Shown here one piece after another: positions 25,280-34,100 of a stretch of 64,000 bases of DNA. Source of the stretch: Jannaschia marina (GTDB lineage Bacteria > Pseudomonadota > Alphaproteobacteria > Rhodobacterales > Rhodobacteraceae); the NCBI RefSeq assembly GCF_013404595.1, contig NZ_JABVAX010000006.1, forward strand, positions 62,001 through 126,000. The letters are read 5' to 3'. The translations under genes were made by a program, and so were the position numbers. The notes under the pieces are model-generated. The model saw nothing but the letters and a program-made list of their open reading frames with translations, was not told the DNA's origin and did not search any database. How positions within the stretch are numbered: position 1 is the stretch's first letter; each line of letters starts with the position of its first letter.

Positions 25280-26343
25280 GCCTCATCAGCCTGCGCGGCA
25301 TCGAGAAGTACTACGGCACCTACCATGCCCTGCGCGGCATCGACCTCGACATCGGCGCGGGCGAGTTCTTCTCGCTCCTCGGGCCGTCGGGCTGCGGCAA
25401 GACCACGCTTCTGCGCGTCATCGCCGGGTTCGAGGGCGTCTCGGAGGGAACCGTCACGATATCGGACCGGGACATGACCCGCGTGCCGCCGAACAAGCGG
25501 CCGACGAACATGGTGTTCCAGTCCTACGCCATCTTCCCGCATCTGACGGTGGCGCAGAACGTGGCCTTCGGGCTGCGCAGGCGGTCCGATCTGAACCGGC
25601 AGGCGAAGGACACGCTCGTGGAGGAGGCGCTCGACATGGTCGGCCTCGGCGGCTTCGGGGCGCGCGCCTCGACCGCGCTCTCGGGGGGGCAGCGGCAGCG
25701 GGTGGCGCTTGCGCGGGCGCTGGTGCTGCGGCCCAAGGTTCTCCTGCTCGACGAGCCGCTCTCGGCGCTCGACAAGAAGATGCGCGAACAGATGCAGGTG
25801 GAGCTCATCCGCCTGCAGCGGCAGGTCGGCATCACCTTCATCCTCGTCACCCACGATCAGGAGGAGGCGCTCGTCATGTCGGACCGCATCGCGGTGATGT
25901 TCGACGGAAAGATCGCGCAGCTGGCCGAAGCCGAGGCACTCTACCGTCGCCCCGTCTCGCGCCGCGTCGCGGAGTTCATCGGGGTGATGAACTTCCTGCC
26001 CGCGACCGTGGCCGACGGCGTCGTGGACGCGCAGGGGCTGGGCAAGATCGTGGTCGAGGACCTGCAGTCCGAAGCGACGACCGACGGCGAGACGATGGTC
26101 GGGTTTCGCCCGGAGACCGCAACCCTCCTCTTCCCCGGGCAGGACAGCGAGGGCCGCGTGGCGCGGGGGACGGTGAGCGAGGTGGTCTACTATGGCGACA
26201 TGACCTACTATGACGTGCGCCTCGACGGCTGCGAGCGGCCCGTGCGCATTTCGATGCGCAACGTCTTCGGTCGCCCCGTGCTCGACATCGGTGCCGAGGC
26301 CCGGCTCGCCTGGTCGCCGGGTGCGCTGACGCTGTTCCGGTAG
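25276..26343 (+). CDS. potA: Polyamine-type ABC transporter ATPase (PotA-like)
   Basis: A 355-residue ABC ATPase with Walker A GPSGCGKTT, signature ALSGGQRQRVALARAL, Walker B VLLLDEPLSALD and a C-terminal TOBE domain from about residue 270. The N-terminal arrangement matches PotA. It starts with GTG overlapping the potC stop. No periplasmic binding protein follows; the next gene is 160 nt away and unrelated, so the binding protein must be encoded elsewhere. Confidence 0.9.
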   Translation: MSLISLRGIEKYYGTYHALRGIDLDIGAGEFFSLLGPSGCGKTTLLRVIAGFEGVSEGTVTISDRDMTRVPPNKRPTNMVFQSYAIFPHLTVAQNVAFGLRRRSDLNRQAKDTLVEEALDMVGLGGFGARASTALSGGQRQRVALARALVLRPKVLLLDEPLSALDKKMREQMQVELIRLQRQVGITFILVTHDQEEALVMSDRIAVMFDGKIAQLAEAEALYRRPVSRRVAEFIGVMNFLPATVADGVVDAQGLGKIVVEDLQSEATTDGETMVGFRPETATLLFPGQDSEGRVARGTVSEVVYYGDMTYYDVRLDGCERPVRISMRNVFGRPVLDIGAEARLAWSPGALTLFR

Positions 26344-26355
26344 TGGCGAAGCGTC

Positions 26356-26434
26356 ATGGTCAGGCGCGACCCGACCATCTCTGGCGGGAGCCGCGCGGCG
26401 GTAGCCGGGAGATCCTCGGGTCGAGCCCGAGGAT
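26356..26434. repeat. REP-like pair of hairpins
   Basis: Two short palindromes follow potA. The first (26356-26378) pairs ATGGTCAGG with CCCGACCAT, eight of nine bases. The second (26412-26434) pairs ATCCTCGGG with CCCGAGGAT perfectly around the loop TCGAG. A second such pair is at 40698-40766. This type of intergenic GATCCTCGGGTCGAGCCCGA element is widespread in this bacterial group. Confidence 0.65.
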
Positions 26435-26504
26435 GACGGCTCCGCGACCGGCTTGATCGACCGACCGGATCGGGCCACCCTGCGCCGAAAAACACGAGGC
26501 ACCG

Positions 26505-26978
26505 ATGCGACCGATCTTCTCCACTCTTTTTCTGACCGCGCTCCTCGCCACCGCCCTGCCCGGCCCGGTGCCGGCGCAGACGCTCTATGTGGCGCAGACG
26601 AGCGACGGGTACCTCAACATGCGGTCCGGTCCCGGCACGCGGTTCGACGTCCTGCGCCGGCTCTCGCCGGGCGACCGCGTCGACGTGCAGGAGACGGAGG
26701 GCAGCTGGTACTACGTCCGCCTGCCTTCGGGCGCGCGGGGCTGGGTCTCGGGCAACTTCCTGGAGCGGGGCCAGGAGGCCACGGGCCTGCTCTTCGTGGC
26801 GCGCAGCGACGACGGCTATCTCAACCTGCGCGCCGGCCCCGGCACCGATCACGAGATCCTGCGTCGGATGTATCCCGGCGACCGGCTGGATGCGCTCGGC
26901 CGTCAGGGCCGATGGGTGCAGGTGCGCCACGTCTCGGGCGCCGTGGGCTGGGCCTACGACGCCTATCTGACGCGCTGA
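26505..26978 (+). CDS. Secreted protein with two SH3b domains
   Basis: A 157-residue protein with a signal peptide (MRPIFSTLFLTALLATALPG to about VPAQ at residue 24). Two SH3b repeats follow, each with the pattern DGYLNxRxGPGTxxxxLRRxxPGDR (residues 34-59 and 100-125). Bacterial SH3 domains bind peptidoglycan or other envelope ligands. No catalytic domain is attached. It is followed after four bases by the zinc-ribbon gene and may be co-transcribed with it. Confidence 0.85.
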   Translation: MRPIFSTLFLTALLATALPGPVPAQTLYVAQTSDGYLNMRSGPGTRFDVLRRLSPGDRVDVQETEGSWYYVRLPSGARGWVSGNFLERGQEATGLLFVARSDDGYLNLRAGPGTDHEILRRMYPGDRLDALGRQGRWVQVRHVSGAVGWAYDAYLTR

Positions 26979-26982
26979 GCTC

Positions 26983-27588
26983 ATGCCGGAGATCAAACCG
27001 CCTCCCAAGAAACAGGTGACCTGCTGGGCATGCGCGGAGCCTATGCGAACGGAGAAACAGGAGCGTTGCCACAACTGCCATATCTGGCTAAGCGGCCGCA
27101 CGCGCCTTCTGGGCGCAGCAAATGTCGGGATCGCGGCCATGGCCGCTCTGGCAGCGGCGGGGTTCGCTGCCTTTGGAGAATGGACTGACTACGAAGCCCG
27201 GAACGACATGGATTTCGATCTTCGGGCGCAGAGCATCGAGGTAAAGTCGGGCGACACAGACGATGTATCCCTGGCGCTCAACCTGCTCTACGTCGGGCGA
27301 AGCCGGAATGCCCTTCGTTTTCCCGATAACGTCACCTGTAAGACAACTCCGAACGATTTTGAGACAGCCACGGACGACATCTCCTTCGATCTACCCAAGC
27401 GGAATCGGCATCTTTATTCGGGACGATCCGAAAGAGAGATTTCGGTTGTTTACTACGGAGCGCTCACAGCCGACATCGACACCAACAGATTTAAAACCCT
27501 AGAGTGCAACCTCACAGTTCAGAACGAATATGGGGTAAACACGATGCTGTCCCTAGAGGACATCCGGGTGGTCGACCGTCGCAAGTAA
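26983..27588 (+). CDS. Zinc-ribbon membrane protein of unknown function
   Basis: A 201-residue protein. Near the N terminus a C-X2-C-X11-C-X2-C cluster (residues 12-29: CWAC ... CHNC) looks like a zinc ribbon, followed by a hydrophobic segment (about 42-58, VGIAAMAALAAAGFAAFG) that should span the membrane. The remaining 140 residues look like a soluble domain, probably outside the membrane, with no family I recognise. Codon use is less GC-biased than in neighbours, especially toward the 3' end. Confidence 0.7.
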   Translation: MPEIKPPPKKQVTCWACAEPMRTEKQERCHNCHIWLSGRTRLLGAANVGIAAMAALAAAGFAAFGEWTDYEARNDMDFDLRAQSIEVKSGDTDDVSLALNLLYVGRSRNALRFPDNVTCKTTPNDFETATDDISFDLPKRNRHLYSGRSEREISVVYYGALTADIDTNRFKTLECNLTVQNEYGVNTMLSLEDIRVVDRRK

Positions 27589-28770
27589 TCAATCGCGCGG
27601 CAGCTCAATGACCCGCACGGCATGGCCCTTGCAGGCGAGCGCGATCTCGCCCTCGCAGAGGCGCAACGCATCCGTGCCGAAGACCGTCTTGCGCCACCCC
27701 TTGGCCCAGTCACCGTCGCGGGTGCCCGAAGCGATGTCGTCGAGATCGGAGGCCGTGGCGATCAGCTTGGCGGCGACGCCGGCCTTCTCGGCCTTGGCCT
27801 TCAGGAGGACGCGCAGCAGATCCGCGAGGGCCGCGTTGATCTGATCGCGGTTCTTCTGGCTCGGCAGATCCGGCAGGTCCGCCTTGTCGACCGCAAGTCC
27901 GGCGGCCACCGCCGCGAGGATGCCATCGGCGATCGCGCCCTTGCGGGCCTCGCGCAGGAGAAGCCGGGCCTTGCCAAGCTCGGCGGGCGTCTTGGGCTTC
28001 ATCGAGGCAAGCTCCAGCAGCGCATCGTCCTTGAAGACGCGACTGCGGGGCACGTTGTTCGTCTGCGCGTAGTCCTCGCGGAAGGCGGCAAGCTCCCGCG
28101 CGATGGCGGCGTAACGGGGCGAAGGGTTGCGCATCTTGAGCCGTCGCCACGCGTCGCGCGGCTCCACCCGGTACGTCGCCGGGTCGCGCAGCACGTCCAT
28201 CTCCTCCTCGACCCATGGGGTGCGGCCCGTCTTCGCAAGCTCGGCGGCGAGGTGCTCGTAGATGTCGCGCAGGTGCGTCACGTCGGCCAGCGCGTATTTC
28301 TTCTGCGCATCGGTCAGCGGGCGGCGCGACCAATCGGTGAAGCGCGACGACTTGTCGACCTGCGCCTTCGCGACCCGGCGCACGAGCGTCTCGTAGCCCA
28401 CCTGCTCGCCGAAGCCGCAGACCATCGCCGCGACCTGCGTATCGAAGAGCGGCGCGGGGATCGTATCGCCCTCGACCGCGAAGATCTCCAGATCCTGCCG
28501 CGCGGCGTGAAAGACCTTCACGACGCCGGCGTCGCGGAAGAGATCGTAGAGCGGCGCGAGGTCGATCCCTTCGGCCAGCGGGTCGACGAGCACGGCATCG
28601 TCGGTGCCGTCCCCGCGATAGGCCAGCTGGATCAGGCAGAGCTTGGAGTAGTAGGTGCGCTCGCGCAGGAACTCGGTGTCGACGGTGACGTAGTCGGCCC
28701 GGGCGGCGTCGGCGCAGAAGGCGGCCAGATCTTCGGTCGTGGTGATCGTCTTGATGGTCGGGGCGGAAAT
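27589..28770 (-). CDS. rnd: Ribonuclease D, apparent ATT start
   Basis: A 393-residue 3'-5' exoribonuclease that matures tRNA. The DEDD exonuclease starts with VTVDTEFLRERTYYSKLCL (D31, E33) and the HRDC domain lies in the C-terminal half. Family members begin close to TIKTITTTEDLAAF, but no ATG, GTG or TTG exists in frame between the purN stop and this point; the nearest upstream ones lie deep inside purN. An ATT at 28770 is eight bases behind GAAGGA on the minus strand, giving the expected length, and is chosen here. A sequencing error is the alternative. It ends a purM-purN-rnd run. Confidence 0.9.
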   Translation of the reverse strand: MSAPTIKTITTTEDLAAFCADAARADYVTVDTEFLRERTYYSKLCLIQLAYRGDGTDDAVLVDPLAEGIDLAPLYDLFRDAGVVKVFHAARQDLEIFAVEGDTIPAPLFDTQVAAMVCGFGEQVGYETLVRRVAKAQVDKSSRFTDWSRRPLTDAQKKYALADVTHLRDIYEHLAAELAKTGRTPWVEEEMDVLRDPATYRVEPRDAWRRLKMRNPSPRYAAIARELAAFREDYAQTNNVPRSRVFKDDALLELASMKPKTPAELGKARLLLREARKGAIADGILAAVAAGLAVDKADLPDLPSQKNRDQINAALADLLRVLLKAKAEKAGVAAKLIATASDLDDIASGTRDGDWAKGWRKTVFGTDALRLCEGEIALACKGHAVRVIELPRD

Positions 28771-28801
28771 GGCGGTGATCCTTCGTGAAACTCGGGCGGT
28801 T

Positions 28802-29404
28802 CTAGTCGATTTGCAGCACCGGGGGAAGATCCAGCCGGCTCCGGTCGCCCGCGGCGACGCGACGGAGGACCGCCGGATAGAGCCTGTGTTCCTGTTCGAG
28901 GACGCGGGCGGCGAGCGTCTCGGCACTGTCGTCCGGCAGAACGGGAACGCGCGCCTGCCCGAGGATCGGTCCGGCATCGAGATCGGCGGTCACCTCGTGA
29001 ACGCTGCATCCCGCCTCGGCATCGCCGGCCTCGATCGCCCGCGCATGGGTGTCGAGACCGGGATATTTCGGCAGAAGCGAGGGATGGATGTTGAGCATCC
29101 GCCCGGACCAGGCCCCGGTAAAACCGGGTGTCAGAATGCGCATGAACCCCGCGAGCGCCAGGAGGTCGGGCGCCGCGGGCAGAAGCGCCTCCTGCAGCGC
29201 GGCCTCGAAGGCTGCGCGGTCCGGGTAGGCGCGGTGATCGACCACGGCCGTCGGAAGGCCGAGATCGGCGGCCCGCGCGAGCCCCCCTGCGTCGGGCCGG
29301 TTCGAGAGCACGAGGCACGGGCGCGCGGGGTGATCGCCGGTCATGCTCCGCGCGAGCGTGACCATGTTGCTGCCGCTCCCCGAGATCAGGATGGCGACAC
29401 GCAT
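28802..29404 (-). CDS. purN: Phosphoribosylglycinamide formyltransferase
   Basis: A 200-residue purine-pathway enzyme that transfers the formyl group to GAR. The folate-binding N terminus VAILISGSGSNMVTL and the catalytic region LAGFMRILTPGF with INIHPSLLPKYPG are present (asparagine and histidine of the HxSLLP block visible). The ATG at 29404 overlaps the purM TAA as TAATG. The longer open frame upstream lies inside purM. Confidence 0.95.
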   Translation of the reverse strand: MRVAILISGSGSNMVTLARSMTGDHPARPCLVLSNRPDAGGLARAADLGLPTAVVDHRAYPDRAAFEAALQEALLPAAPDLLALAGFMRILTPGFTGAWSGRMLNIHPSLLPKYPGLDTHARAIEAGDAEAGCSVHEVTADLDAGPILGQARVPVLPDDSAETLAARVLEQEHRLYPAVLRRVAAGDRSRLDLPPVLQID

Positions 29405-30453
29405 TACCAATTCGGCGTTCCAGCGTAGCGGACGCCAGCACCCTCGGTCACGGTGCCGATACGGCTGACGGTCTCGCCCTCGCCCGCCAGCAGCTCGGTC
29501 AGCGCCTCGGCCCGGTCGGCCGCGCAGACGACGACCATGCCGATCCCGCAATTGAATGTCTTGAGCATCTCGTCCCGTGCGATGCCACCCGTCTCGGCCA
29601 GCCAGCCGAAGACGGGCGGCGGGGTCCAGGCGGTGAGGTCGATGTCGCAGCCGAGCCCCTCGGGCAGGATGCGCGGCAGGTTCTCGGTCAGCCCCCCGCC
29701 GGTGATATGGGCGAGCGCGTGGACGCCGCCCGCGCGCACCGCCGCCAGCGCCGGCAGCACGTAGAGCCGGGTCGGCGCAAGTAGGGCCTCGCCCAGCGGA
29801 CCCTCCTCGAAGGGGGCGGCGTCGGTCCAGCCGAGGCCCGCGTGCTCGACCACGCGGCGCACGAGCGAATAGCCGTTCGAATGGACGCCGTTCGACCCGA
29901 GGCCCAGCAGCACGTCGCCCGCCGCGACACCCGCCGGCAGGTCCGCGCCGCGCTCCATCGCGCCGACGGCGAAGCCCGCGAGGTCGAAGTCGCCGGCGTG
30001 GTACATGCCCGGCATCTCCGCCGTCTCACCCCCGATCAGGGCGCAGCCAGAGGCGCTGCAGCCCGCCGCGATGCCCTCGATCACCTGCGCCGCCTCCTCG
30101 GTCACGAGCTTGCCCGTCGCGAAGTAGTCGAGGAAGAAGAGCGGCTCTGCCCCCTGGCAGACGAGGTCGTTGACACACATCGCCACGAGGTCGACGCCTA
30201 CCGTGTCGAGCTTGCCGGTGTCGATGGCGAGCCGCAGCTTGGTGCCCACGCCGTCGGTGGCACCCACGAGGATCGGATCGGCGTAGCCGGCGGCCTTGAG
30301 GTCGAAGAGCGCACCGAAGCCGCCGAGCCCCGCCATCGTACCCGGCCTCTGCGTTGCCCGGGCTGCGGGTTTGATCCGCTCGATGAGCGCGTTGCCCGCG
30401 TCGATGTCCACGCCTGCGCCGCTGTAGGTCAGGCCCCCGCTCTTGTCGCTCAT
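29404..30453 (-). CDS. purM: Phosphoribosylformylglycinamidine cyclo-ligase
   Basis: A 349-residue ATP-dependent enzyme producing AIR. Key blocks are [14 protein letters not shown] (N terminus), [29 protein letters not shown] and [14 protein letters not shown]. Length and order are as usual. It is followed directly by purN with a one-base overlap. Confidence 0.96.
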   Translation of the reverse strand: MSDKSGGLTYSGAGVDIDAGNALIERIKPAARATQRPGTMAGLGGFGALFDLKAAGYADPILVGATDGVGTKLRLAIDTGKLDTVGVDLVAMCVNDLVCQGAEPLFFLDYFATGKLVTEEAAQVIEGIAAGCSASGCALIGGETAEMPGMYHAGDFDLAGFAVGAMERGADLPAGVAAGDVLLGLGSNGVHSNGYSLVRRVVEHAGLGWTDAAPFEEGPLGEALLAPTRLYVLPALAAVRAGGVHALAHITGGGLTENLPRILPEGLGCDIDLTAWTPPPVFGWLAETGGIARDEMLKTFNCGIGMVVVCAADRAEALTELLAGEGETVSRIGTVTEGAGVRYAGTPNW

Positions 30454-30512
30454 CTGCTCTCACCCCCGATCCTGTACCGTCGCGCGCGCCCTAGCAGGCC
30501 GCCCGTCGCGCT

Positions 30513-30962
30513 TCAACGCTGCTTGAGGATGCCCTTCGCGCCGACCGTCAGGAACCAGCGGTTGATGAAGACGACGATCACGGAGACGACGAGGACGATC
30601 CCGAGCGAGATGCCCACCGCCGTCGGCCCGGCCGCCCCTGTTGCGGCAAGCCCGCCGAGCGCGAGGAGAAGCTGGAGACCGGCATAGATCAGAGCCCCGA
30701 AGACCGAGAGACGCCAGGCTGGCGCGCCCTCGGGCAAGGCCCCGCGTTCGCGTCCCCAGGTCTGCCCGGTGACGAGGCCCGCGATCATCGGGGGAATCAC
30801 GGCCGCGGCCCCGGCCGGCAGGCTCACCTGCGCCAGGATCCCCAGCACGATGTTGAGCACGATGAGGCCGGCCACCCCCGCGACGAGGATCATTGTGTAG
30901 CGCCCCAGGTACGGCACGGGCGGCTCGGGTGTCTCGGTCACGTCCATCGGTCCTTCTGTCAT
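30513..30962 (-). CDS. Membrane protein, possibly ABZJ_00895 family
   Basis: About 149 residues with four hydrophobic helices. The pattern PPMIAGLVTGQTWGRERG followed by PAWRLSVFGALIYAG resembles the small ABZJ_00895 group of membrane proteins of unknown function, but I am not certain. Possible starts are ATG at 30962, at 30947 (with GAAGGA close upstream) and at 31055; the last would nearly touch the tRNA gene. Function unknown. Confidence 0.6.
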   Translation of the reverse strand: MTEGPMDVTETPEPPVPYLGRYTMILVAGVAGLIVLNIVLGILAQVSLPAGAAAVIPPMIAGLVTGQTWGRERGALPEGAPAWRLSVFGALIYAGLQLLLALGGLAATGAAGPTAVGISLGIVLVVSVIVVFINRWFLTVGAKGILKQR

Positions 30963-31057
30963 CGCCGCACCATCGACCGCGACGGGTCGCGCGGCAAGCC
31001 CGATCGCACGCTCCTCGCTTGACGGGCGCGGGCGGTCTGCTAGGCCGTCTTCCACGG

Positions 31058-31134
31058 GGGCCTGTAGCTCAATTGGTTAGAGCAGAGCGCTCATAACGCT
31101 TTGGTTGCGGGTTCAAGTCCTGCCGGGCCTACCA
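31058..31134 (+). tRNA. tRNA with CAT anticodon (Ile2 or Met)
   Basis: A 77-base cloverleaf with encoded CCA. The anticodon stem GAGCG/CGCTT closes the loop CTCATAA, anticodon CAT. The acceptor is GGGCCTG with CGGGCCT, with a G-U pair at position 1-72. The variable loop and T arm (TTGGTTGCGGGTTCAAGTCC, 20 bases) resemble the lysidine-modified tRNA-Ile2 more than elongator tRNA-Met, but only the identity elements read by TilS would settle this. Confidence 0.93.
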
Positions 31135-31139
31135 TTCCC

Positions 31140-32402
31140 CTATCGCGGTAACACGATCTGCGCGCTGAGGCCGCCGAGCCCCGACTCGCCGAGCCGCAGC
31201 GTTCCGCCGTGGGCGCGGGCGACGTCCCGCACGATGGCGAGGCCCAGGCCGACGTTGCCTGCCGTGTTGGAGCGCGCGCTGTCGAGGCGCGCGAAGGGGC
31301 GCATCGCCTCCTCCCGGTCGGTCTCGGGAATGCCGGGGCCGTCGTCCTCGACCGAAATGACGAGCGCGGAGGCCGCCACCTGCAGCCCGACGCGCACCTC
31401 CTCGCCATAGCGCAAGGCGTTCTTCACGAGGTTCGCAACCGCGCGGCTCAACCCGTCGGGATAGACGTCGGCCGTCACCTCGGGCCCGTCGACGGCGATG
31501 CCCCGGCCCGGCGCGGCCATGTCCACCGCCCCTCGCAGGAGCGGGCCGAGCTCCGTCGCCTGCCGAACGTCGTTGGCGTTCTCGCGGGAGAACTCGAGGA
31601 AGGTATCGATGATCCGCTCCATCGAGGCCACGTCCTCGGCCAGGGCCGTCGCCTCGGGGACGTCCATCATCGACAGCTCCAGCTTCATGCGCGTGAGCGG
31701 CGTGCGCAGGTCATGGCTCACCCCCGACAGGAGGAGCGTGCGCTGCTCGATGTGGCGTTCGATCCGGGCGCGCATCTCGAGAAAGGCCGTCCCCGCGGCG
31801 CGCACCTCGGTCGCGCCCGAGGGGCGATAGTCGGCGACGTGCCCCCGTCCAAAGGCCTGCGCCGCACGGGCCAGCCGCCGAATGGGCCGGATCTGCCCGC
31901 GCATGAAGAGCGCCGACACCGCGGTCATGATGAGCGCCGTCGCGACCATCAGCACGAGCAGCTGATGCGGATTGGCCGCCGAGACGTTGCCGCGGTCGAA
32001 GCGCAGGCCGGTGCCGTCTTCGAAGCCCAGTTGCACGGTCTTGCGCAGCGACACCGTGTCGACCCGGACGAGATCGGGAAAGCGGTCCATCAGCTCCTCG
32101 CGCATGGCCCGGCCCGATAGGTCCCACGGACGCAGGCGCATCCCCGCGGGCGGCGCGACGATCTCGATGTCGAGGCGCGACGCGAGCTCCGGCTCGGCGC
32201 GCACGAGGGCAATCTCGCGCGACATGTTGCGTGTCATCTGCACCGTCACGTCCTCGTAGTGCCGTTGCAGGAACATCACCGCGACGGCAAGCTGCAGCGT
32301 GATGATGGGCAGAATCAGGATGAGCGCCGCCCGCGCGTAGAAACTGCGCGGCAGCCAGCGGCGGGCAAGCACCCTGCGGGCCGGATCGGGGGAGACGGAC
32401 AT
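31140..32402 (-). CDS. EnvZ-type sensor histidine kinase
   Basis: A 420-residue membrane kinase. Two membrane helices (about 22-42 and 150-170) flank a periplasmic domain; a HAMP follows, then the H box SGVSHDLRTPLTRMKLELSM (20 residues), N box NLVKNALRYG, G1 EDDGPGIPE and G2 GNVGLGLAI. It looks catalytically intact. No response regulator is adjacent. Its ATG (complement of 32400-32402) overlaps the ATG of the divergent hydrolase gene, so its promoter must lie inside that gene, unless the start is downstream. Its 3' end lies five bases from the tRNA gene. Confidence 0.88.
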   Translation of the reverse strand: MSVSPDPARRVLARRWLPRSFYARAALILILPIITLQLAVAVMFLQRHYEDVTVQMTRNMSREIALVRAEPELASRLDIEIVAPPAGMRLRPWDLSGRAMREELMDRFPDLVRVDTVSLRKTVQLGFEDGTGLRFDRGNVSAANPHQLLVLMVATALIMTAVSALFMRGQIRPIRRLARAAQAFGRGHVADYRPSGATEVRAAGTAFLEMRARIERHIEQRTLLLSGVSHDLRTPLTRMKLELSMMDVPEATALAEDVASMERIIDTFLEFSRENANDVRQATELGPLLRGAVDMAAPGRGIAVDGPEVTADVYPDGLSRAVANLVKNALRYGEEVRVGLQVAASALVISVEDDGPGIPETDREEAMRPFARLDSARSNTAGNVGLGLAIVRDVARAHGGTLRLGESGLGGLSAQIVLPR

Positions 32403-33288
32403 GGACGAAGGCTATCCGCCGCCGCGGCCGGAGGAAAGCGGCCTGATCCGCGTCCTCGCGCCGAATCCGTCGCCGATGACCGGGGCCGGAACCAACAGCT
32501 TCGTCGTGGGGCACGGCGACGTGGCCGTGATCGACCCGGGCCCGGCGATCCCCGCGCATCTCGACGCGCTGCTGGCGGCCGTCGCGGGACGGCCGGTGCG
32601 CGCGATCCTCGTCACCCACTCCCATCTCGACCATTCGCCGGCGGCACGGCACCTCGCCGACCGGCTGGGCGGCGTCGAGGTGCTTGCCTTCGGCTCCCCG
32701 GACGCCGGACGCTCGGGAACGATGCGCCGCCTCGCCGGGCTGGGCGGTGGCGAGGGTGTGGACGCGGATTTCATCCCCGATCGTCGTCTCGTTACCGGTG
32801 ACACAGTCGCGGGCGACGGCTGGACGCTCCGCGCCCACCACACGCCAGGGCACATGGCGAACCACCTGAGCTTCGAATGGATGGAGGCGCGCGCCGTCTT
32901 CACCGGCGATACGGTGATGGGCTGGGCCAGCACCATGATCTCCCCGCCCGACGGCGACCTCGGACAGTTCATGGCCTCGCTCGACCGGCTCGAAAACCTC
33001 GACGCGCGGCGCTTCCATCCGGGCCACGGACCTTCGGTCGACGATCCGGGCGCGCGCTGCCGCGACCTGCGGGCGCATCGGCTTGCGCGGGAGGCGGCGA
33101 TCTTTGCCGCGCTGCCCGATGCCCCGACGATTCCCGCCCTCGTCGCCCGGATATACGTCGACACGCCCCCCGCCCTGCACCCGGCGGCGGCGCGCAACGT
33201 GCTGGCGCATCTCGTGCATCTGGTCGAGACGGGTCGTGTCCGCGCCGACCCCCATCCGAGACCCGACGCGCGTTACGTCCAAATGTAA
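32401..33288 (+). CDS. Metallo-beta-lactamase fold hydrolase
   Basis: A 295-residue MBL-fold protein. The metal site THSHLDHS is near residue 79, with further ligands in the HHTPGHMANH and FTGDTVMGW blocks and a late HPGHGPS. A winged-helix-like C-terminal region (IPALVARIYVDTPPALHPAA) is typical of the LACTB2-like group, which hydrolyse small thioesters or act on RNA. GGGGGAGA precedes the ATG. Substrate unknown. It is divergent from the kinase gene with overlapping start codons. Confidence 0.87.
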   Translation: MDEGYPPPRPEESGLIRVLAPNPSPMTGAGTNSFVVGHGDVAVIDPGPAIPAHLDALLAAVAGRPVRAILVTHSHLDHSPAARHLADRLGGVEVLAFGSPDAGRSGTMRRLAGLGGGEGVDADFIPDRRLVTGDTVAGDGWTLRAHHTPGHMANHLSFEWMEARAVFTGDTVMGWASTMISPPDGDLGQFMASLDRLENLDARRFHPGHGPSVDDPGARCRDLRAHRLAREAAIFAALPDAPTIPALVARIYVDTPPALHPAAARNVLAHLVHLVETGRVRADPHPRPDARYVQM

Positions 33289-33347
33289 AAAACCCGCGCT
33301 GCCCCCTTGCGCGAACCGGCGGGCTTGGCTAATCCCGCCTTCGTTGT

Positions 33348-33422
33348 TCCGGCGTAGCTCAGCGGTAGAGCAGTTGACTGTTAATCAATTGGTCGTAGGT
33401 TCGATCCCTACCGCCGGAGCCA
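33348..33422 (+). tRNA. tRNA-Asn (GTT)
   Basis: A 75-base cloverleaf with acceptor TCCGGCG/CGCCGGA, anticodon loop CTGTTAA with anticodon GTT, and encoded CCA. All stems pair well. Confidence 0.97.
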
Positions 33423-33468
33423 ACATCCCCTAGCGCGAGACAGTCGGGGGAAAGCCCGCAAGGGCCTG

Positions 33469-33542
33469 GCGGGTATGGTGAAAAGGTATCACGAAAGCTT
33501 CCCAAGCTTCAGTTACGGGTTCGATTCCCGTTACCCGCTCCA
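33469..33542 (+). tRNA. tRNA-Gly (CCC)
   Basis: A 74-base cloverleaf with acceptor GCGGGTA/TACCCGC, loop TTCCCAA with anticodon CCC, and encoded CCA. The anticodon stem has one A-C mismatch at its base. It lies 46 bases behind tRNA-Asn and may be co-transcribed with it. Confidence 0.96.
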
Positions 33543-33612
33543 GTAAATACAATATCTTACGACCCGAACTTCAGGTACTTGCGTTGTCCTGTCAGCGCGG
33601 TAGACCTGTGGC

Positions 33613-34095
33613 ATGACGCTGCCCCTCCTCGCCCCGCTCTCGACCGATGATCTGCGCGCCGCGGGCGTGCCCGAGCCGTTCGCCTTCGGGCAGGCCGACC
33701 GTGTGCGGTTTCACGAACTCGACGTCCTCGATCACGTCAACAACGCCTGCTACCTGAGCTGGTTCGAGACGCTGCGCATCGCCTATCTGCGCGCCTACGG
33801 GATCAGCGCCTACGAGGGCACGGCGGACAGGCCCGTGCTCGTGCTGAAGTCCGTCTCGGTGGACTACAAGGTGCCGCTGCACCTCGAGGAGGTGTACGTC
33901 GTGGCCGGGCGCACGCGGGCCTACCGCAACCGGTCCTGGACGATGGAATACGGCGTCTGGTCCGACGGGCGGCACTGCGCCAGCGGCGAGGCCGTCATCG
34001 TGCTGATGGAAAACGACTTCACGACCCGCAAGGCCCTGCCCGAGAGCTATGTCGAAGCCTTCCGCACCCGTGACGGGGCCGTCTACGAGGGCTGA
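33613..34095 (+). CDS. 4-hydroxybenzoyl-CoA-type hotdog thioesterase
   Basis: A 160-residue hotdog-fold protein. The active-site stretch RVRFHELDVLDHVNNACYL is the YbgC/FcbC pattern, with aspartate and the HVNN motif. It probably hydrolyses acyl- or aryl-CoA. It stands alone, convergent with pgi. Confidence 0.87.
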   Translation: MTLPLLAPLSTDDLRAAGVPEPFAFGQADRVRFHELDVLDHVNNACYLSWFETLRIAYLRAYGISAYEGTADRPVLVLKSVSVDYKVPLHLEEVYVVAGRTRAYRNRSWTMEYGVWSDGRHCASGEAVIVLMENDFTTRKALPESYVEAFRTRDGAVYEG

Positions 34096-34100
34096 AGTGC

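Noticed and set aside
33289-33347. Possible terminator after the MBL hydrolase gene
   Set aside because: The CCCGC/GCGGG pairing has a very long loop and no T tract; unconvincing.
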